NCBI GenBank assembly: GCA_013112575.1
Contig: JABFGG010000006.1
Span: 210,741-274,740, forward strand
Direction: 5' to 3'
Source: Chloroflexota bacterium
GTDB taxonomy: Bacteria; Chloroflexota; Anaerolineae; Anaerolineales; UBA11579
Length of the DNA stretch: 64,000 bases
Shown: one piece after another, positions 9,012 to 18,389 of the stretch
Position numbering within the stretch: position 1 is the stretch's first letter
How the letters are laid out: the number at the start of each line of letters is the position of its first letter
Position numbers and translations under genes: made by a program
The notes under the pieces: generated by a model
Told to the model about the DNA's origin: nothing
The model's database searches: none
What the model saw: the letters and a program-made list of their open reading frames with translations, nothing else

Positions 9012-9133
9012 TAGCTCACCACATTATTCCTACTGAGGTAACGTTTGGATGTCGCTCTCGGTAGGCGACTAGTCCATTAAAGTGGCAAAAGTTGCAGAAC
9101 GCACTTAAAACATTTTACTTGCGATAAATTATA

Positions 9134-9162
9134 TTGTCTTAAGTGAAATATTGTGCTAGACT
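9134..9162 (+). promoter_or_regulatory. Candidate promoter giving a nearly leaderless integrase mRNA
   Basis: TTGTCT (9134-9139), 17 bases, TAGACT (9157-9162); the ATG begins at 9169, seven bases later. There is no Shine-Dalgarno site in the remaining bases, which fits leaderless initiation but also means the call is weak. Confidence 0.35.
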
Positions 9163-9168
9163 GGGGCC

Positions 9169-10167
9169 ATGGCAAAGAAGAAAAAAGCCCCCACGGTCGC
9201 CCAGGCAGCAGACCTGTATTTGGAAGGCATCAAACTGGCGAGGTCGCACAACACCTGGCGCACCTATATGAACGCTATACAACGATTTCTTGAGACGCTG
9301 AAGAACGGTGATGTTGATATCAACAGGAAGCGCGTGGGCAATCTCGATGAGGAAGTTGTCTCCTGGTTCACCCGTGATCTCAAAGAGCTGGCGCCGGCCA
9401 CAGAGCGCTTGTATCTCTCGGCAGTTTCTGGCTTCTTCAAATACCTGCACGCCGAAGATCTGGCGCAGCCCAATCTACCCCGCATCCAACAACTCATCCA
9501 GATGCATGCCCGTCGTTCAGGTCAGCGACTACCTCAATTTCCACGTGCTGCGATCGAAGATATCTTGAAGTATGTCGCGGAATTGACTCAGCAGCCCGTC
9601 GACTCTCAACGTGAACTACTGATCAACCTGCGTGACCGTGCCCTGCTCCTTACCCTGGCCGATACCGGCTTGCGTATTCACGAGGCCTGCAACCTGCGTC
9701 GGGGTGACATCGACTGGAACGAAGGCCGTGCCATTGTGATCGGCAAAGGCGACCACGAAGCCATCGTGCGCTTTTCTTCGCGGTCTATGCGGGCGATCAA
9801 GCAGTACTTAAATGAAAGAAGCACGCTGGATGGAGGGAGCGGCAAGCCCCTCCCCACCCTACCCCTCTTTGCCAGGCATGACAAACGAATTGGAACAAAG
9901 GTTCTGCCAATGTCTACCACTACCGGCCGCAATATCGTCCAGCAGCGCGTGGCGGAGTGCCTGGGCCAAGATGCAGTGGGCACGATCACGCCCCACTCCT
10001 TTCGGCACTACTTCGTGACCACCGTGATGCAGGTTACAGGTGGCAACCTCAAAATGGCCCAGGACCTGGCGCGGCACAAGAGCATCCAAGTGACGCAGCG
10101 TTACGCGCACCTCAGCGAGGATGAACTGGATAAGGGCTATTATGATGTTTTTGAAGGATCGAATTGA
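9169..10167 (+). CDS. Tyrosine recombinase / site-specific integrase
   Basis: 332 residues. The N-terminal core-binding domain (about 9-110) contains NTWRTYMNAIQRFLETL. The catalytic domain shows the full residue set: R169 (TGLRIHEA), K193 (VIGKGDHEA), H276 and R279 (PHSFRHYF), H303 (LARHKS) and nucleophile Y312 (TQRYAHL). It should cut and rejoin DNA at a specific site. It follows two toxin-antitoxin modules and faces an unusual operon, so it may be the integrase of a genomic island. No flanking direct repeats (att sites) could be identified. Confidence 0.9.
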   Translation: MAKKKKAPTVAQAADLYLEGIKLARSHNTWRTYMNAIQRFLETLKNGDVDINRKRVGNLDEEVVSWFTRDLKELAPATERLYLSAVSGFFKYLHAEDLAQPNLPRIQQLIQMHARRSGQRLPQFPRAAIEDILKYVAELTQQPVDSQRELLINLRDRALLLTLADTGLRIHEACNLRRGDIDWNEGRAIVIGKGDHEAIVRFSSRSMRAIKQYLNERSTLDGGSGKPLPTLPLFARHDKRIGTKVLPMSTTTGRNIVQQRVAECLGQDAVGTITPHSFRHYFVTTVMQVTGGNLKMAQDLARHKSIQVTQRYAHLSEDELDKGYYDVFEGSN

Positions 10168-10561
10168 AAAACTTGTGTGAGATTTGTTACTCGTCAACGC
10201 GCATTCTTAACTGATGGAAAGTTCGCTCAAGATTCCGTTCTGCAAAATGCCCCTTGGCGACGTTGGATTGGGCGTTCGCCTCGCCTACTGTGCAGCAATC
10301 TTGGTTCAAATGTAAAGGACGACCAAGTATCCCTTTTCTTGCATTGTCAGCAGGCATGCTAACAAACAACCATAATCAATGACATGTAGGTGAGAGTGAG
10401 TGGAGCGAGCTTGCATACACACATGATCATTTTCTCAGGCCAGCCTCTTGCTATTTTGGGCTCAATATCTTATGCTATTTCTTGAACTAGTCCCCATAGA
10501 AAAATGTGATAGTTTTGCACATCCTCAATGATATTCATTATGGCAATCGAAAGAGGTGGTT
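10168..10561. other. Gene-free stretch downstream of the integrase
   Basis: No coding frame with a credible start or protein-like composition, and no hairpin terminator. It precedes the three-gene operon and must contain that operon's promoter. AGAGGTGG before the ATG at 10562 is the ribosome binding site. An attachment site could lie here, as is usual next to an integrase, but none is recognisable. Confidence 0.4.
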
Positions 10562-11725
10562 ATGAGCGACACGAAGCTGTGCCCGTATTGCGCCGAAGCG
10601 ATTAAAGCTGCGGCGATAGTTTGTAAACATTGTGGGAGAGAACTTCCTGGCTTTGAGGAGTTGGCACCGAGAGTTCAAGTAGTATCCAAGCCACCAGATA
10701 TAAAAATCGAGGATATTGATTATAAAGACAGAAACTATAATTTATTTGGCTATCGTTATAGCTCTGGTGCCAAGCAATATAAGGATTTCTTCCCCCGATT
10801 TGAAGTGTCCCCACCGCAACTGAATGACGAACTTCGAAAAACAGAGATTGTTGATCCCCTGCCCGATAAATATTATATAGGGGTTAATTCTGGGATACCG
10901 GATTATGCATCAACAAAATGGGATTTGCCAGAAAATAATAGCCCTGGAAATTGGCGCCAGGTGGAAAACAAGAGCTTGCCCAGCTCATTGATTTTTCTAG
11001 CTAATCTTTGGAGTATTGTTACAGATAAAAAAATTGATACACTTTTTGAAGCTGAGTATCGCGGTCCTGTGGAGTATGTATTCCGAAATGAGATGCCAGA
11101 TCTTGTCTTAGGTGTTTCGGTCGATGAAGCCAGATTGATTCGACGAGTGTCTAATTTCAACATAGCCACCATATTTGAATATGCAATCTCATGTGCTGAA
11201 CGTTCTCTTAATTCTGGAGATGAACCTAACTCAAATGGGGATATTTTTGCTGAGTTGATCACGTTGGCAAAGGCTTATGGAGCTCAAGCTAGAGAATTTG
11301 TTTTGCAAAAACCAGCAGACGATACAGAAAGCATTTCTTTACAATTTGCTAACTTCTTGGATGATAACTCTCCGAAGCTTGAAGAAAACGCTACGGACAC
11401 TCTAAATAAACTTCGAGAAAGTGAGCCAAACATTAATATTCAGATGGAACAATTCTCAGGACGAGCTTCCGTCTTAGCAATATTTGAAGCCAAGTTTAGC
11501 GATGCTCTCTTCAACTTTCCTGAACTCTTTTCTCAGCCTGCCCATTATTCGAGAATAAAAGGCGCAAGGTCATATTTAGAATATTTGAAAGGGCAAGGTT
11601 TCAACGTATCTTTATATACGAAAGATCCCCAGGAAAAACTAGTAGCAGATCGTGCATGGTTCGCTGGAATTCAAAAAGAGACGGCTTGGCAAGTATCTCT
11701 TTTAGAAGATTTGTTGCAGAGATAA
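10562..11725 (+). CDS. Zinc-ribbon protein of unknown function, first gene of an uncharacterised operon
   Basis: 387 residues from the ATG at 10562, chosen because AGAGG lies five bases upstream; a GTG two codons earlier is possible. The N-terminus has CPYCAEAIKAAAIVCKHCGR, a UPF0547-like zinc ribbon with two CxxC knuckles, typical of proteins that bind nucleic acid or other proteins through a ribbon. The remaining 350 residues are mostly soluble and helical with no recognisable domain or membrane segment. It is followed 79 bases later by a small helical protein and then by a helicase-membrane-SH3 fusion, all on the same strand with short gaps. Function unknown. Confidence 0.7.
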   Translation: MSDTKLCPYCAEAIKAAAIVCKHCGRELPGFEELAPRVQVVSKPPDIKIEDIDYKDRNYNLFGYRYSSGAKQYKDFFPRFEVSPPQLNDELRKTEIVDPLPDKYYIGVNSGIPDYASTKWDLPENNSPGNWRQVENKSLPSSLIFLANLWSIVTDKKIDTLFEAEYRGPVEYVFRNEMPDLVLGVSVDEARLIRRVSNFNIATIFEYAISCAERSLNSGDEPNSNGDIFAELITLAKAYGAQAREFVLQKPADDTESISLQFANFLDDNSPKLEENATDTLNKLRESEPNINIQMEQFSGRASVLAIFEAKFSDALFNFPELFSQPAHYSRIKGARSYLEYLKGQGFNVSLYTKDPQEKLVADRAWFAGIQKETAWQVSLLEDLLQR

Positions 11726-11804
11726 ATGATACCCCTTGACGGGGCTATAGGAGTGCAGGGCAACACAGCATTCCTAATGAGCGACAAAACATTTGAGGAT
11801 CAGA

Positions 11805-12377
11805 ATGAATATGGACCGACCAGATTGGTTAGAAAACCTGAAAGCACTTGGAGTAAATGCAAAGCATTTCGAAAATGCGGAAAAGGCCCTCACCAGAAAT
11901 TTCGGAAGCCCTCCATCAATAAACGATATTGTTTGGCGGATACTAAATGAAATGGCGGTTGGCAAAAGCGATAAGTTTTCTCGTGAGTTAGCTTATTGGA
12001 AAATGGCATGGTTAGCGGCGCAAGAGGGAAAGGACTTCAGGCCGTATTTCAAGGAAGCTGGAAATTTCCTCACACAGGAAATGTTGGTAGACATACGATC
12101 CCTAGAAAACCGCGATACAGCAGTGAACATATTAAAAACCGCTGAACAAAGCCCGGCAGTAATAGATGAATTGCGAAAGGAGTATACCAATAGGGCCAGG
12201 GAAGCAAGGAAAAACAAAGACTGGCAGAAAGTATACAATGATCTACAGGGATATCTGGATTATGCCGAGGGGCACAGAGCGGAGACGATCAAACTCGTAA
12301 ATGCCCCCCCTCCCGATCTTACAAATACTGCGAAACGCTGGCTTGCAGAAGCAAGAGAAAGATTAGGTAAGGAATAA
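11805..12377 (+). CDS. Small helical protein of unknown function, second gene of the operon
   Basis: 190 residues from the ATG at 11805, chosen because GAGG ends six bases before it; a TTG at 11793 overlaps that site. The sequence is charged and strongly helical (for example ELRKEYTNRAREARKNKDWQ), without cysteines, signal peptide or membrane helix. No family recognised. The next gene starts 45 bases downstream. It may be an adaptor for the helicase gene product, but only its position suggests this. Confidence 0.65.
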   Translation: MNMDRPDWLENLKALGVNAKHFENAEKALTRNFGSPPSINDIVWRILNEMAVGKSDKFSRELAYWKMAWLAAQEGKDFRPYFKEAGNFLTQEMLVDIRSLENRDTAVNILKTAEQSPAVIDELRKEYTNRAREARKNKDWQKVYNDLQGYLDYAEGHRAETIKLVNAPPPDLTNTAKRWLAEARERLGKE

Positions 12378-12422
12378 TCAAAAAGATGGGGATGTCAGAG
12401 TTGATATTGTTTGGTTTTCTGA

Positions 12423-14501
12423 GTGAATCTCAATAGCTATTTTCCCCATTCTCCAACAACTGATCAAAGCCTTGCTATTGGTGCGCTTGAATCGTTCCTC
12501 GTACCAGAGAGCGAACAGCGCATCTTCCTACTGAAAGGCTATGCAGGTACAGGAAAGACCACGATTCTGGCCAGCCTGGCAAATGCTCTGTTGGACACAG
12601 ATCGTGGGTTCGCACTGCTTGCCCCTACCGGACGCGCGGCAAAGGTCATCAGCAAACATTCCTCAATCAACGCAAACACAATTCACTCATTTCTATATCG
12701 CCCATTTTCAACAGAAACTGGCGGGGTGTTTTTTGCTCTTCGGGATATAGAGCTAGCTCCAGGCACGGTTCTCATCGTAGATGAAGCCTCAATGATCTCC
12801 AGTCAACCAAGCGACCCTGAAGATGATTTTCAAACACCAAATTCTGTCCTTGATGATCTGTTTACGGTCCTAAAGCGTCAAGAAGACGCAAAGATCATTT
12901 TTATCGGGGACCTGGCTCAATTGCCACCGGTAAAAGAAGCCCTTTCTGTTGCACTTGACGGCAAAGCATTAAAGGAGCGCTTTGGTCTCTCATTCATGGA
13001 AAGTGATCTAAAACAAGTTACGCGGCAGGCGGCAAATTCAGGACCTTTGGTCTGTGCCACGTATGTTCGCCAGATGATCAATACCTCCGAATATCAAACC
13101 AAAAAAGCCGCTGATTCTGGCCACGGCGACTTACTACAAATCTCAAGTAGTAATTTGCTTAAGCAAATTGCGGCCGCCTACTCTGAGGTTGGGCAGGATA
13201 ACGTAGCTATTGTATGTAATAGTAATCGCAAGGCCGTCGAATACAATTTGCAGATACGCAGGGACCTTCTAGACCTTGATGGCCAACTAGCAGTGGGAGA
13301 GCGTGTGATGGTCGTCAAGAACTATCACAGGGACCCTTTTTTGCAGGAGATGGGTATCCATTTCTTGGCCAACGGCGAGATTGTTCTTATAACTTCTCTG
13401 GGGGAAACCTACCAACAAGGTGAATATCAATTTCAGCGAGTAGGAATCGAGATCGAGCATTTAGATGGTAGCAAGGTCGAAATCAGCGTACTGGCCAATC
13501 TCAGCACACTCACCTCCCACACGGCGCGGTTTCCATCTGAAGGCTATCAGAATTTGCGGAAGTTACGCCTAAAAGAGTATACACACCTACCTCCGGATCA
13601 AGCCCGTGAAGCGTTACGCGAGGATCCGTTTCTCAACGCCGTGCAGATCAAGTACGGTTACGCATTCACTTGTCACAAATCCCAGGGTGGCCAATGGAAC
13701 CATGTTTTTGTGGATCATGAGAATATATTTCATTTTCACAATAAAGAAGAGAACCATCGTTGGTTTTACACTGCTATTACTCGGACAGCCGGCACGCTAT
13801 CTCTGATCAATTTCCCAAAGGCTTGGATACACAAGGGCGTGCCAGAATCTGTAGAGGGTCTTATTGCGGCTGATCCACGAGACCAACAAGAGGCGGAAAT
13901 GGTACGTGCTGTCCAAGATCCGCTACGTGAAAAGGAGTCAATTCCTGTTGAGGAACCCCTGGAGTCAGCGACTATTGAAAAACCTCCGGATTCTTCAAGC
14001 ACTATTCACAAGATTCCGAAGCCAGTATTGCAGCAACCCAAGACCGCGGAATCCCGCGTGTCGATTTCTATTCCAATCAGGCTCCCAATAGCGATTGGGA
14101 TCTTGCTATTAATCATTGGAGTTTTTTGGGTAGGCCGGCAAAGTGCATTTTTTGCAGGCGATCAGGTTTTGTCTGGCCCTACAGACACACCATTCCATTT
14201 TGTGACCAGTACCGCTTCGCCAACCCTACTCCCAAGCGAGACACCATCTGCTACGCCAAAACCACTTGTGTCCGGTTGTGTCAATGTTGAGGAACTACGC
14301 ATCCGGTCCGCGCCAACGATTAATTCTAGGTTGTTGGGAGGGCTCGTGTTTGATACATGCCTTGAATTTGATGCGATCAGTGAAGATGGTGATTGGCTAC
14401 GAATTCAACCGGTACCGGGTGAGACTGAAGAACGGTGGGTCTTCTTGCCATATATCGATCTAGAGAATGATGCGAATTCACTGCCTACTATACTCCCCTG
14501 A
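12423..14501 (+). CDS. RecD-like SF1 helicase fused to a membrane anchor and SH3-like domain
   Basis: 692 residues. A Q-motif-like start (PTTDQSLAIGALESFL) leads to Walker A GYAGTGKTT (39-47, K45), a GRAAK motif, Walker B VLIVDEASMIS, FIGDLAQLPPV, and a UvrD_C_2 end YAFTCHKSQGGQW with WFYTAITRTAGTL. These define a RecD/Dda-type 5'-3' DNA helicase. Unlike normal members it continues with a linker, a hydrophobic helix (about 554-574), a Thr/Pro/Ser-rich stretch and a bacterial SH3-like domain (about 618-685, LRIRSAPTINSRLLGG). The helix would place the SH3 domain across the membrane from the helicase. The GTG start has no good ribosome site; an in-frame TGA at 12420 excludes a longer form. Confidence 0.85.
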   Translation: MNLNSYFPHSPTTDQSLAIGALESFLVPESEQRIFLLKGYAGTGKTTILASLANALLDTDRGFALLAPTGRAAKVISKHSSINANTIHSFLYRPFSTETGGVFFALRDIELAPGTVLIVDEASMISSQPSDPEDDFQTPNSVLDDLFTVLKRQEDAKIIFIGDLAQLPPVKEALSVALDGKALKERFGLSFMESDLKQVTRQAANSGPLVCATYVRQMINTSEYQTKKAADSGHGDLLQISSSNLLKQIAAAYSEVGQDNVAIVCNSNRKAVEYNLQIRRDLLDLDGQLAVGERVMVVKNYHRDPFLQEMGIHFLANGEIVLITSLGETYQQGEYQFQRVGIEIEHLDGSKVEISVLANLSTLTSHTARFPSEGYQNLRKLRLKEYTHLPPDQAREALREDPFLNAVQIKYGYAFTCHKSQGGQWNHVFVDHENIFHFHNKEENHRWFYTAITRTAGTLSLINFPKAWIHKGVPESVEGLIAADPRDQQEAEMVRAVQDPLREKESIPVEEPLESATIEKPPDSSSTIHKIPKPVLQQPKTAESRVSISIPIRLPIAIGILLLIIGVFWVGRQSAFFAGDQVLSGPTDTPFHFVTSTASPTLLPSETPSATPKPLVSGCVNVEELRIRSAPTINSRLLGGLVFDTCLEFDAISEDGDWLRIQPVPGETEERWVFLPYIDLENDANSLPTILP

Positions 14502-14565
14502 GAAATCTAACCTGCATCAATAATGAATCCAAGGCTTGTTGATTCCCGAGCGACGCAAGAAATAA

Positions 14566-15132
14566 TTAGGCAGCCATTCGATGCAAGACTTCTCTTGCCA
14601 ATAAAGCATCATCGAGGGCGCGATGCGTATTTGGTAAATTGATCCCGAGCTGCCGTCGTGCCTTCTCCAAGCTTTGCCAAGTGTAAGATTGGTGGTAATC
14701 GCTCCACTCACCATAATATTGTGCATAGAGATTCATAACGCAAACTGTTTCAAAAACACTTGGTTGCCAGCCTAGGTTATGTTTCATAGCTGATTGCCTA
14801 AGCAGGCGAACATCAAACTCAGCGTTGAAAATTGCCACAACTCTGGATCGTAGTAAGTTCGTCAGGCCCTCATAAATCTCGTCGAATTCTGACGCCCTGG
14901 AAACCATAGCATCATCAAGTTGATGCACTCTAGTTGCTCCTGCAGGGATTGGTATGGTTGGCTTGACTAGACTATCAAAAAGAACAGTGCCATCCGAATT
15001 TATCACGGCTAAATCAATTACTTCATCCAATCTTCCGGTGCCTGTTGTTTCGGTATCTAGATATAAAGGGTTTCGGCCAATTATTTCTTTGGCCTTCATC
15101 TTGGCCGTTTCACGACCTTGTGACCTTCTCAT
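14566..15132 (-). CDS. DEDDh 3'-5' exonuclease (DnaQ-like)
   Basis: 188 residues; GGAGG lies seven bases before the ATG. All exonuclease motifs are present: DTETTG (ExoI), NAEFDVRLL (ExoII) and HRALDDALLA (ExoIII, H and D). The length matches a stand-alone exonuclease such as a proofreading subunit or RNase T-like enzyme; there is no fused domain. It is the last gene of the minus-strand nucleic-acid-processing array, 87 bases beyond gajB, and is convergent with the helicase-SH3 gene. It may be an accessory nuclease of the defence region or a housekeeping repair enzyme. Confidence 0.88.
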   Translation of the reverse strand: MRRSQGRETAKMKAKEIIGRNPLYLDTETTGTGRLDEVIDLAVINSDGTVLFDSLVKPTIPIPAGATRVHQLDDAMVSRASEFDEIYEGLTNLLRSRVVAIFNAEFDVRLLRQSAMKHNLGWQPSVFETVCVMNLYAQYYGEWSDYHQSYTWQSLEKARRQLGINLPNTHRALDDALLAREVLHRMAA

Positions 15133-15219
15133 TGCATTACCTCCTTACTGCAATCTAGAACAACCACGAGTAAATCTTGCCCCGATTTGTGAATAAAATT
15201 TATGAGTTCATGTTTTGCC

Positions 15220-16632
15220 TCAGCGATGAAGTACTGGTTGATCAGAAATTATGGTAAGGGATTTCGATCCGCGTGTTAGTGCAACATAAAGATTTTTTGG
15301 ATCGGTGAGGAGATCAGCATCTGCTACAATCACATGATCAAATTCCAATCCTTTTATTAGTAAGGTTCTGGAGACAATCCGGTGGTCGAGGCGATTCCCA
15401 ACCACTCTCACTTGGTTTCGAATATGCCAAGCCGCGTCTCGCAAGGATTCATAATTGCCGGTTTCATAAGCATCTATAGTCCTAAACATCTCTTGCCAGA
15501 ACTCTCGACGGTACAAATTGGCTCCATCAACTTTCGTGCAGGCATTCAAGGCTTGCTTTACCGAACTGAATCCACCTTTTTCGGCTGCCACTGCTCGCAT
15601 TGCTTCCAAGATTTGAGGATACTTCCGCGCCCTTGATTCCCGTTCTTTGGCAAATGCATCCTTTATTGACCTCAATTCCTTAGACACGCTCGTCCAACAC
15701 CTTGCCGCGCCCTCAATTAATTCAACGACTTTTTCTCCCCCCTCTGCTGCATCCAATACTCCGGCCCAACTCATTAAGTCTCGACACTCAATCTCTTCCA
15801 TTGATGTAAACACGCCTCCCAATTGACTTGCTAATCGATGTGCAGGCCGTGGCCACTTATGAATTGCACAGACAGTTCCCTCTTTCTTAATTGCTGCCAA
15901 ACAAGCACGAGGAGCTGCTTGACCATGTTTCTCTTTTCGAATCCACCTAACAGAATCTCTCGGCGCCTTTCGTAAATCTATTTTATCGCCATTGAGCAAG
16001 GCTGCCCTGGCTTCTTCCAACCACCCACCTAGTTCCGGGTTGTTTTCTTTCCAGCGCCACGGCTCTTGCAATTCAGATAGTGCAGGAAAGTTCCTTTCAA
16101 CATCCTCTTCCCAGTCAACAATTGGATCCTGCTTATTAAAATCAAAAATCCCCTGCAATGGGTCGCCTAGCACGCGACATGGTAGAAATTGCGCAAGCCC
16201 CATAACAAGCTCATGCTGTGATTTTGTACAGTCCTGGTATTCATCTACATATACCCCAGAATAAGAAATAGCGACTACCTCTTGAATTGTGGAATGTTGC
16301 AGTGCTTTTATTACAGCTGGATAGACTTGAGACCACTGATCTTCCAAAGGTTGAGAGGCTTCAAGCCCCGAAAGCTGAGGGTAGCTGCTTGCCAGGCGAA
16401 GCGACCAGCCTGCAATTGTGTCAACGCGAAATCGCTTGGAAGATATTTCATGACGCTTCAATCTCTCACGCAGAGACCTTACCCCCGCATGAGTGTGGGT
16501 AAGCAGCAGTTGTTTACCTTCCGTTTCCAGGCCGACAGCCATTGCAATAACTTCCGTTTTTCCATAACCAGCAGGGGCAATAATATAGCCACGGTCAGAA
16601 TCCGCCAACTCTGAAGCAATCTCATTCGTCAT
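15220..16632 (-). CDS. gajB: GajB, UvrD-like helicase of a Gabija antiphage system
   Basis: 470 residues, close to the about 490 of studied GajB. SF1A motifs: Walker A APAGYGKT (19-26, K25), DEYQD (130-134), VLGDPLQGIFDF, LLIKGLEFDHVI and NLYVALTRGSKSLTII. It starts 11 bases inside the gajA stop, the usual order and coupling. In Gabija, GajB associates with the GajA tetramer and is thought to sense or process DNA ends and use nucleotides, activating DNA cleavage during phage infection. Assignment rests on the pair rather than on this gene alone, since UvrD-like helicases are common. Confidence 0.86.
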   Translation of the reverse strand: MTNEIASELADSDRGYIIAPAGYGKTEVIAMAVGLETEGKQLLLTHTHAGVRSLRERLKRHEISSKRFRVDTIAGWSLRLASSYPQLSGLEASQPLEDQWSQVYPAVIKALQHSTIQEVVAISYSGVYVDEYQDCTKSQHELVMGLAQFLPCRVLGDPLQGIFDFNKQDPIVDWEEDVERNFPALSELQEPWRWKENNPELGGWLEEARAALLNGDKIDLRKAPRDSVRWIRKEKHGQAAPRACLAAIKKEGTVCAIHKWPRPAHRLASQLGGVFTSMEEIECRDLMSWAGVLDAAEGGEKVVELIEGAARCWTSVSKELRSIKDAFAKERESRARKYPQILEAMRAVAAEKGGFSSVKQALNACTKVDGANLYRREFWQEMFRTIDAYETGNYESLRDAAWHIRNQVRVVGNRLDHRIVSRTLLIKGLEFDHVIVADADLLTDPKNLYVALTRGSKSLTIISDQPVLHR

Positions 16633-18343
16633 AAACGAAACCTTTTATTATCCCGATCTTATCAGCAAGATCAGTCCCTGCAATATCATCAAGGTAAGAG
16701 CAAATCACTTCTCCAAGGCGCTCGCCATAATCAATACGTTTAAACCAGGCATGGTTTTTATGTTTGGCTCGATTGCCAAATGCTCGCCGAATTGGATCTT
16801 CGTCTTCGATGAAAACCAATAATTCGTCCATATCGCCGTTGAACCTGCCGGCATCCAATCCGATTTGGGAGCCAATTGCATCATACACAGTTTGGGTATC
16901 CTTACCATTTTTTGCTGCGCGCTCAATTGCTATGTCCAGTAAATCACGCAGAGCTTTATAGGGGATGTCCAGGCAAACGCGCTCCTCAATAGCTAGCTCA
17001 TCGCTCCATTGAGCCAAGACTATGCCTGCATCTTGTAGTTCCTCTGCACTTGGTGTGAGAGCTTTATCCGAATCACATAAGAGTCCAACAGAGTATCCAA
17101 GTCGGCGAAATTCCGCGGCCATTTTAGGCGTGTCGTCTCCCCCTCCCTTGGCAGACGTGATCGGAATCACACCCAAAGCGGCAAACGGAGGTCGGTATTC
17201 TGTTGTTTGCCAATGCTTGTCTAGGTGGCGCGTGACACCCACTTCAGTTTCGCCTTCACACACAAGGATTTTTCTACCAAGAAATGCATCTGGGGCTTTA
17301 CGTAACAACGCTTGGATTTCTTCACTTGCAGTCAGAATATTTCCAACACCATCTTCAATTCGTACGATATTTAGCTCAACAGCAGTCAATTCACTGATTG
17401 TTACACTAGAGTGACTGGTCATGAACACCTGGTGAGGTGCATCAGCCGTTGGCCTCAGAATTCTCAATAGTTGGCGCAATCTATGCGGTTCTAACCCCAT
17501 TTCAATTTCATCGATAAGCAGAATCCCACCTTCAGGAACACTCCTATGTTGGATAGCCAGTGCCAATAGCCTTGTAGTGCCCATACCGGCCATCCGAACA
17601 GGCACTTCTCCATCGTGCAATGTAATCGCAGATTGACCACTTATACTCAAATTAGCATCTAAAGCGGCATGGTATTCTTCTTTGGGGTGAACACCGAATT
17701 GTTCTGCAGCTTCCGCAGCGCCAACAGCGCTTTCTTGAAGTCCCTCCAAGTCTGCGTTAGCAACAGCTTCTCTTGCACTACGGCCGGCATCTGCAAGCAC
17801 CAGCGCAACTTCATCATCGTTAGCAGTCAGTTTCGATAGTGCAGAATTTCTTCCCCATCCAAGATGACGGTCTACATAAGGTCCGAGCCGGACCACTCCA
17901 AGACGTCCACGATCCCTTGCAGAAATTGGGATTCCCTCCGGTAGTCGGTCATTGATTACGCGCCAATCAGGTTCTAGGCTTGAAGTAACCTCCAGTCTAA
18001 TAGTCAATACTGGTTCCGTACCCTCCTCTGGCTCATCCACAATTTCATTCTTGTCATTCCACCCGCGTAATTGGAGGCCAAATTTATCATCTTTTTTTAG
18101 TTCGTCTGGCAGGTTTCCTACTGTGGCTTCAATTTCAATAGTGTTAGCGCTATCGCCGTTGTAGAAATCGACATCAGTAAATGTCAAGTTCCACCTAGGT
18201 GACAACACATATTCAATCGCATCCAGAATTGTTGACTTTCCAGAGTCTCCTGGACCTATCAAGCAATTCATGGGTTGGGTAGCCGTCCATGCAAATTCTC
18301 TTAATCCACGGAACTTGAGAATTGATAGATAAAGTATTTTCAT
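16622..18343 (-). CDS. gajA: GajA, OLD-family ATPase/TOPRIM nuclease of a Gabija system
   Basis: 573 residues from the ATG at 18343, preceded by GAGGGAG at eight bases; a longer reading would run into recJ. An ABC-type ATPase head carries Walker A GPGDSGKST (30-38, K36), Walker B LLIDEIEMG (D278, E279) and the H-loop region FMTSHSS. The TOPRIM domain has E363 (CEGETE) and the D424/D426 pair (LLCDSDKA) that bind metal for DNA cleavage. Length and domain order match GajA (about 578 residues). It is followed by gajB with an 11-base overlap and lies 46 bases after recJ on the same strand, so it is probably transcribed with the repair genes upstream. Confidence 0.88.
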   Translation of the reverse strand: MKILYLSILKFRGLREFAWTATQPMNCLIGPGDSGKSTILDAIEYVLSPRWNLTFTDVDFYNGDSANTIEIEATVGNLPDELKKDDKFGLQLRGWNDKNEIVDEPEEGTEPVLTIRLEVTSSLEPDWRVINDRLPEGIPISARDRGRLGVVRLGPYVDRHLGWGRNSALSKLTANDDEVALVLADAGRSAREAVANADLEGLQESAVGAAEAAEQFGVHPKEEYHAALDANLSISGQSAITLHDGEVPVRMAGMGTTRLLALAIQHRSVPEGGILLIDEIEMGLEPHRLRQLLRILRPTADAPHQVFMTSHSSVTISELTAVELNIVRIEDGVGNILTASEEIQALLRKAPDAFLGRKILVCEGETEVGVTRHLDKHWQTTEYRPPFAALGVIPITSAKGGGDDTPKMAAEFRRLGYSVGLLCDSDKALTPSAEELQDAGIVLAQWSDELAIEERVCLDIPYKALRDLLDIAIERAAKNGKDTQTVYDAIGSQIGLDAGRFNGDMDELLVFIEDEDPIRRAFGNRAKHKNHAWFKRIDYGERLGEVICSYLDDIAGTDLADKIGIIKGFVYDE

Positions 18344-18389
18344 GATTAAATCTCCCTCAGCTGAATGGGCCTCCGATTTGTTGTGGCTA

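Noticed and set aside
12423..14501. Ordinary RecD2 helicase
   Set aside because: RecD2 lacks a membrane helix and a bacterial SH3-like domain, and its long N-terminal region is missing here; only the motor is shared.
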